A stretch of DNA of 64,000 nucleotides from Hymenobacter psychrophilus (lineage in GTDB: Bacteria; Bacteroidota; Bacteroidia; Cytophagales; Hymenobacteraceae). The DNA is taken from contig NZ_FNOV01000007.1 in NCBI RefSeq assembly GCF_900107135.1, positions 130,948 through 194,947 on the forward strand, given 5' to 3'. Of this stretch, positions 61,000 through 64,000 are shown one piece after another. Each line of letters starts with the position of its first letter. Position 1 is the stretch's first letter. The translations under genes were made by a program, and so were the position numbers. The notes below the pieces were generated by a model that saw nothing but the letters and a program-made list of their open reading frames with translations, was not told the DNA's origin and made no database searches.

Positions 61000-61802
61000 T
61001 TAGCAAAATTTAAGTATCCGTTTGATATTCGCTACGGTAATCCACACGTTGGCGTGGCACAGTGTCCGGTCGTACTCTTTTGACAAGCGGCGATTAGCGC
61101 TGAGCCACGCGAACGTGCGCTCCACAATCCAGCGCCAGGCATGAATGCAGAAATTCGTTTTCTCCACCAGCACGTGGGCTGGTTTCTCGACCCGAATCCC
61201 GTAGCGTTTCGCCAAATGTTCCCGAAAGACGCCGTTAAACGAGCTGTCCACGAAGACGACCTGCACCCGCCCCAACAGCTCGTGCGTGGCGACCACCTCA
61301 TCCCAGAAGGCAATGGCGGCGGCCCCGTCCACCGCGTCGGCGGGCAACACCCGACTAGCCAATACGTTCCCCAGCGTGTCGGTCAGCACCAGGCGCTTGC
61401 GGCCTTTGACCAGCTTGCCCGCATCGAAGCCCACGGTCGCCCCGGTGGCGGTGGCCGCATTTTTCACGCTTTGCGTGTCGAGGATGACGGCCGTGGGCCA
61501 GGCTTTTTTTCGGCCCACTCCCGGCTGCTCACGTTCAGGCAGGTGTTGACCCGTTGCCAAGTCCCATCGACCTCCCACTTGGCAAAATACCAGTACACCG
61601 TGCCCCAGGGTGGTAAATCACCCGGCAAATCCCGCCACACGCACCCGTTCTTGAGCACGTAGAAAATGGCGTTCACCACCTCCCACAACGGCCATTTACC
61701 GCGCCGACGCACCACGAGCAACGGCTCCAACTGCTGCCAATCGTGCGCCGATAAATCCGAACTGTACCGCTTCCGAACGGCTGAAATCTCTGCTGCTTGC
61801 AT
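61000..61802 (-). CDS. IS5-family transposase, two frames joined by -1 frameshift
   Basis: Frame A runs from ATG 61802 to a stop at 61464 (112 residues, with HDWQQLEPLL, KWPLWEVVNAIFYVLKNGC and the DUF4096-like N-terminal part). Frame B is open from 61578 to the stop at 61000 and holds the DDE catalytic core: VILDTQSVKN (D), VVFVDSSFNG (D) and WIVERTFAWLSANRR (E). The two overlap at 61504-61510, where the minus strand reads A-AAA-AAG in frame A, the classic -1 slippery heptamer. Slipping there joins residue series WAEKK to AWPTAVILD. The fused product has about 266 residues, normal for the family. Confidence 0.85.
61504..61510 (-). promoter_or_regulatory. Programmed -1 frameshift slippery site A-AAA-AAG
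   Basis: In frame A the codons are GAA AAA AAG. The heptamer A-AAA-AAG lets both tRNAs slip back one base into the frame of the catalytic domain. The site falls within the overlap of the two frames. Confidence 0.75.
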
Positions 61803-61883
61803 CCAGCAAAATTAACTCAAACAGCTTCTTACAAATCTAGAGCGGATGACGCCTGCAACAGTGGCATCTGCAACAGCTGTGAT

Positions 61884-62180
61884 TTAGTGCTGCACCTGGT
61901 AATACACCTGCTCGGGCTTTACTTCTGATACTTCAAAGCGTACCCCTTTGGGGCTGCTGTTGACGGTGATTTCGTGGGTCATGTCGCAGGTGGGGCACTG
62001 GAGCTGCTCGGTTTCGTACTGGCCGTCATCGGGCATGGTGGCGAAGTGCTCGGCGGCGGGCACGCCGATGGAAGCCGTGAAAACCTCCTGGTTGCACTTG
62101 TTGCACTCGAACTTGAGGCCTACGGTGTGGCCCTGAAGTTCATCGATGGGGGCGGGGGTGCTTTTTTGCTGAATCCACAT
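61884..62180 (-). CDS. Small zinc-ribbon-like protein
   Basis: The 98-residue protein (ATG 62180, MWIQQKSTPAPIDELQGHTV) has two CxxC knuckles, C-N-K-C (about residue 29-32) and C-P-T-C (about 65-68), which could bind one zinc. The rest is charged and beta-rich. No known family is recognised. It lies between the IS and the universal stress gene on the same strand as the latter and may be part of its transcript, although a hairpin at 62267-62309 lies between. Confidence 0.6.
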   Translation of the reverse strand: MWIQQKSTPAPIDELQGHTVGLKFECNKCNQEVFTASIGVPAAEHFATMPDDGQYETEQLQCPTCDMTHEITVNSSPKGVRFEVSEVKPEQVYYQVQH

Positions 62181-62266
62181 AAAGAAAGGCTGGTTTAGGT
62201 GATAGGTTGGTTGTTGGAAAAGGACAGTAGGGCCCGTGAGCCCGGCTTGGTGTACGCAGAAACACC

Positions 62267-62309
62267 AGCGCGGGGTTGGGCCGGTACGCAACCAGCCCAA
62301 CCCCGCGCT
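62267..62309 (-). terminator. Stem-loop after the universal stress gene
   Basis: AGCGCGGGGTTGGGC (62267-62281) pairs perfectly with GCCCAACCCCGCGCT (62295-62309) around a 13-base loop. No T-run follows on the minus strand, so it may be a structural terminator or 3'-end protector. Confidence 0.6.
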
Positions 62310-62368
62310 GCGAATCTGGCCCCACGGCCGGAGCGGCGGTGTTTGCAGAGGCCAGTTGCTGCCGCCGG

Positions 62369-63235
62369 CTACAAATGAAATGTAAGCACCGGCTGGGCCG
62401 ACTGGAAGGCCACCTTCTCGGCCACGCTGCCCTGGAAAAACCGGCTGAACGCCGAGCGGGCGTGAGTGGGCACCACAATCAGGCCGGCGGCCAGCTTGCG
62501 GGCCGCGTCCGTAATGCCACTGCTGATGCTGCCGGCTTCCATGAGCACCGCCTCGGCGGGCGCCAGCTGGTGGCGCTCTATGAAATCGTCTATCTGCTGG
62601 CGGGCCTGGCCGGCGTTTTCGTCCGTTACGTGCAGCAGGTGCAGCTGCGCCTCCGGAAACAGCTGCCGCACCTGCCGCAGCCCGGGCACGGCCTGGTCGG
62701 CCTCATCGCCAAAATCGGAGGCGAATACGATGTCGCGCACCGCATCGAGGTCGGCGGCCTGCTTCACGGCCAGTACCGGGCAGGGCGCCAGGCGCACCAG
62801 CTGCTCGGTGTTCGAGGAGGCGAAGAAGCGCTCAATGGCGTCGTGCTGCTGCGTGCCGAGTACCACCAGGTCGATGTGGCGCTGCTCAATCACCTTCAGA
62901 ATAGCGTCGTCCACGTCTACCTGGTCGGTCAGGTCGTGCACGGGCACATCGGGGGCCAGCTGGGCGGCCTCGGCCAGCAGCAGGTGCATGCGCTGGCGGG
63001 TGGCTTCCATAAGCTTGATGACGAAAATCCGGTCGATGCCATGCGTGCCGGACAGTTCGGCGCTGCCTACCGGCCCGCCAAAGCTGCTGAAATTGGCCGT
63101 GCGCGGCTGGTCGGGCAGGGCCAGTACGTGCAGCAGCGTAACCGAGCCGCCCGTGCGCCGGGCCAGCTGCAGCGCGGTCCGAAAGGCGTGGTGCGCCTCG
63201 GCCGAAAAGTCGGTGGGAACCAGGATGTTTTTCAT
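62369..63235 (-). CDS. Tandem universal stress protein (UspA family)
   Basis: The 288-residue protein (ATG 63235, MKNILVPTDFSAEAHHAFR) has two Usp domains. Domain one (1-150) ends with LVVLGTQQHDAIERFFASSNTEQLVRLAPCPVLAV, a degenerate ATP motif. Domain two (about 152-288) starts DIVFASDFGDEADQAV and ends LIVVPTHARSAFSRFFQGSVAEKV. The G-x2-G-x9-G ATP motif is not intact in either domain, so binding is uncertain. Usp proteins help survival in starvation or stress. It is transcribed toward the IS and the zinc-ribbon gene. Confidence 0.85.
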   Translation of the reverse strand: MKNILVPTDFSAEAHHAFRTALQLARRTGGSVTLLHVLALPDQPRTANFSSFGGPVGSAELSGTHGIDRIFVIKLMEATRQRMHLLLAEAAQLAPDVPVHDLTDQVDVDDAILKVIEQRHIDLVVLGTQQHDAIERFFASSNTEQLVRLAPCPVLAVKQAADLDAVRDIVFASDFGDEADQAVPGLRQVRQLFPEAQLHLLHVTDENAGQARQQIDDFIERHQLAPAEAVLMEAGSISSGITDAARKLAAGLIVVPTHARSAFSRFFQGSVAEKVAFQSAQPVLTFHL

Positions 63236-63349
63236 AAGCCGGAGAGGAAAGAGGTGGAACAAAACAACGCCGCCCGGACAACGCCAGGCCGGAGCAGGGC
63301 ATCACCCGGGCGGTATAGTTCTATACGCAGCCCAACCGTAAAGGCTTAT

Positions 63350-64000
63350 TTACTCGGCCAATAGCTGGTCCATGGTTTTGTTGAATTCGGCGTTCTGCTG
63401 CGCGTAGTACTGGCCGGTGCCGGGACCCGAGAAGCCGGTGTGAATCTTGCGCACTTCGCCTTTTTTGTCGATGAAAATGATGGTTGGGAAAGCCAGCACC
63501 TTTTGCACCTGGGGCAGCGTCTGGCCGGCCGCGTCCTTGTCGGCGGTGCCGGCCAGGGCCAGGTCGTAGCCCACATTCAGGCGCTGCTTCATCTTCGTCA
63601 GCTTGCGCTTGGCCGTCGCCTCATCGTCGGAGGCCCGCTCGTAGCCCAGGCCGATAATCTCGACGCCGCGCTGCTTGTTTTGGGCATACCAGGGGGCCAG
63701 GAAGTTGGTTTCGTCCATGCAGTTGGGGCACCACGAGCCCAGCAGCTGCACCACCACCACTTTGCCCTTATACTTGGGGTCGGTGATGGAAACCGTGCCG
63801 CCTTCAATGCCGGGGAAGCTAAAGTCGAGCTTTTTCTGGCCGGACTTCATGCCGGTCAGGGCGCTGGCGTCGGGTAGCTTGGCGTTGGCATCCTTTACCG
63901 CCGTCCAGGTTTCGTGGCCGGTGAGGCCGGAGTAGAAGTCGCCTTCCAGGCGCGTGGCGTTATCGGGGGTGGTGCTTCCGGGCTGCCGGCCAGTGAACAA
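63350..64000 (-). CDS. TlpA/ResA-type thioredoxin-fold protein, N-terminus beyond window
   Basis: At least 216 residues of a protein whose start lies to the right of the window. The visible part holds the thioredoxin-like domain: LDFSFPGIEGGTVSITDPKY, the redox motif VVQLLGSWCPNCMDET (W-C-P-N-C), a long insertion EIIGLGYERASDDEATAK, and FPTIIFIDKKGEVRKIHTGF with the cis-proline. Such proteins are membrane-anchored periplasmic thiol-disulfide oxidoreductases in cytochrome c maturation or oxidative stress. The N-terminal part visible (about 60 residues) does not resemble the core and may belong to a DUF4369-like domain. Confidence 0.85.
   Translation of the reverse strand: MFTGRQPGSTTPDNATRLEGDFYSGLTGHETWTAVKDANAKLPDASALTGMKSGQKKLDFSFPGIEGGTVSITDPKYKGKVVVVQLLGSWCPNCMDETNFLAPWYAQNKQRGVEIIGLGYERASDDEATAKRKLTKMKQRLNVGYDLALAGTADKDAAGQTLPQVQKVLAFPTIIFIDKKGEVRKIHTGFSGPGTGQYYAQQNAEFNKTMDQLLAE

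Larger units (their letters stand above)
60987..61828. mobile_element. IS5-family insertion sequence (IS1031/IS427-type), apparently complete
   Basis: The 842-bp element has 16-bp terminal inverted repeats GAAGCTGTTTGAGTTA at both ends and a TTA target duplication (60984-60986 and 61829-61831). This is the T-N-A target preference of IS5 subgroups such as IS427/IS1031. It encodes one transposase in two overlapping frames on the minus strand. Ends and frames look intact. Confidence 0.9.

Overview
The window is high-GC chromosomal DNA from a member of the Bacteroidota, most likely Hymenobacter or a close relative in the Hymenobacteraceae (Cytophagales). The grounds are Bacteroidota-type promoters (TTG, 19-20 bases, TAnnTTTG), a dcw cluster in Bacteroidota order (rsmH-ftsL-ftsI-murE-mraY-murD-ftsW-murG-murC-ftsQ-ftsA-ftsZ, no murF or ddl), an sdhCAB operon with a single b558-type membrane subunit, a carotenoid locus (crtZ, crtI, crtB, ispH, crtW), a giant surface protein with a gliding-motility C-terminal (type IX secretion) domain, and many palindromic intergenic repeats. 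The genus name is an inference.

Region 1, about 1-10,708, is accessory DNA that looks like one end of a phage-like integrative element next to tRNA-Leu(CAA). It carries a tyrosine recombinase beside the tRNA, a holin/endolysin-like pair, a SLOG-family protein, a plus-strand operon (SymE-like toxin, DUF3846, RecE-like PD-(D/E)XK nuclease, tandem DUF1508 and unknowns), and a minus-strand block of two unknown genes plus an AT-rich PD-(D/E)XK nuclease gene. The far end is not visible, so the element continues to the left.

Region 2, about 10,709-17,900, is ordinary chromosome: tRNA-Leu, hscB, a monooxygenase-fold protein, SAM hydroxide adenosyltransferase, PhoH, a GNAT, ComEC and an enoyl-CoA hydratase. 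Region 3, 18,058-26,646, is the carotenoid locus. crtZ, a MerR regulator with a degenerate CarH-type B12 domain, an ECF-like sigma factor, crtI, crtB, ispH and crtW lie on one strand, which suggests light- or cobalamin-linked control of a ketolated and hydroxylated carotenoid. No lycopene cyclase is present here.

Region 4, 26,664-30,902, holds an orphan LytTR response regulator and a metal-handling operon (HYC_CC_PP-like protein, TonB-dependent receptor, HMA-domain protein). Region 5, 31,080-47,830, is the cell-wall and division cluster, driven by a clear promoter and broken up by palindromic repeats; murC appears to have taken up an AT-rich insertion in frame. Region 6, 47,846-64,000, holds a small lipoprotein, an FMN reductase, sdhCAB, the T9SS surface protein, fabD, folK, an alpha/beta hydrolase, a polyprenyl diphosphate synthase, a polytopic membrane protein, an intact IS5-type insertion sequence whose transposase needs a -1 frameshift, a universal stress protein and a TlpA-type thioredoxin cut by the window edge.
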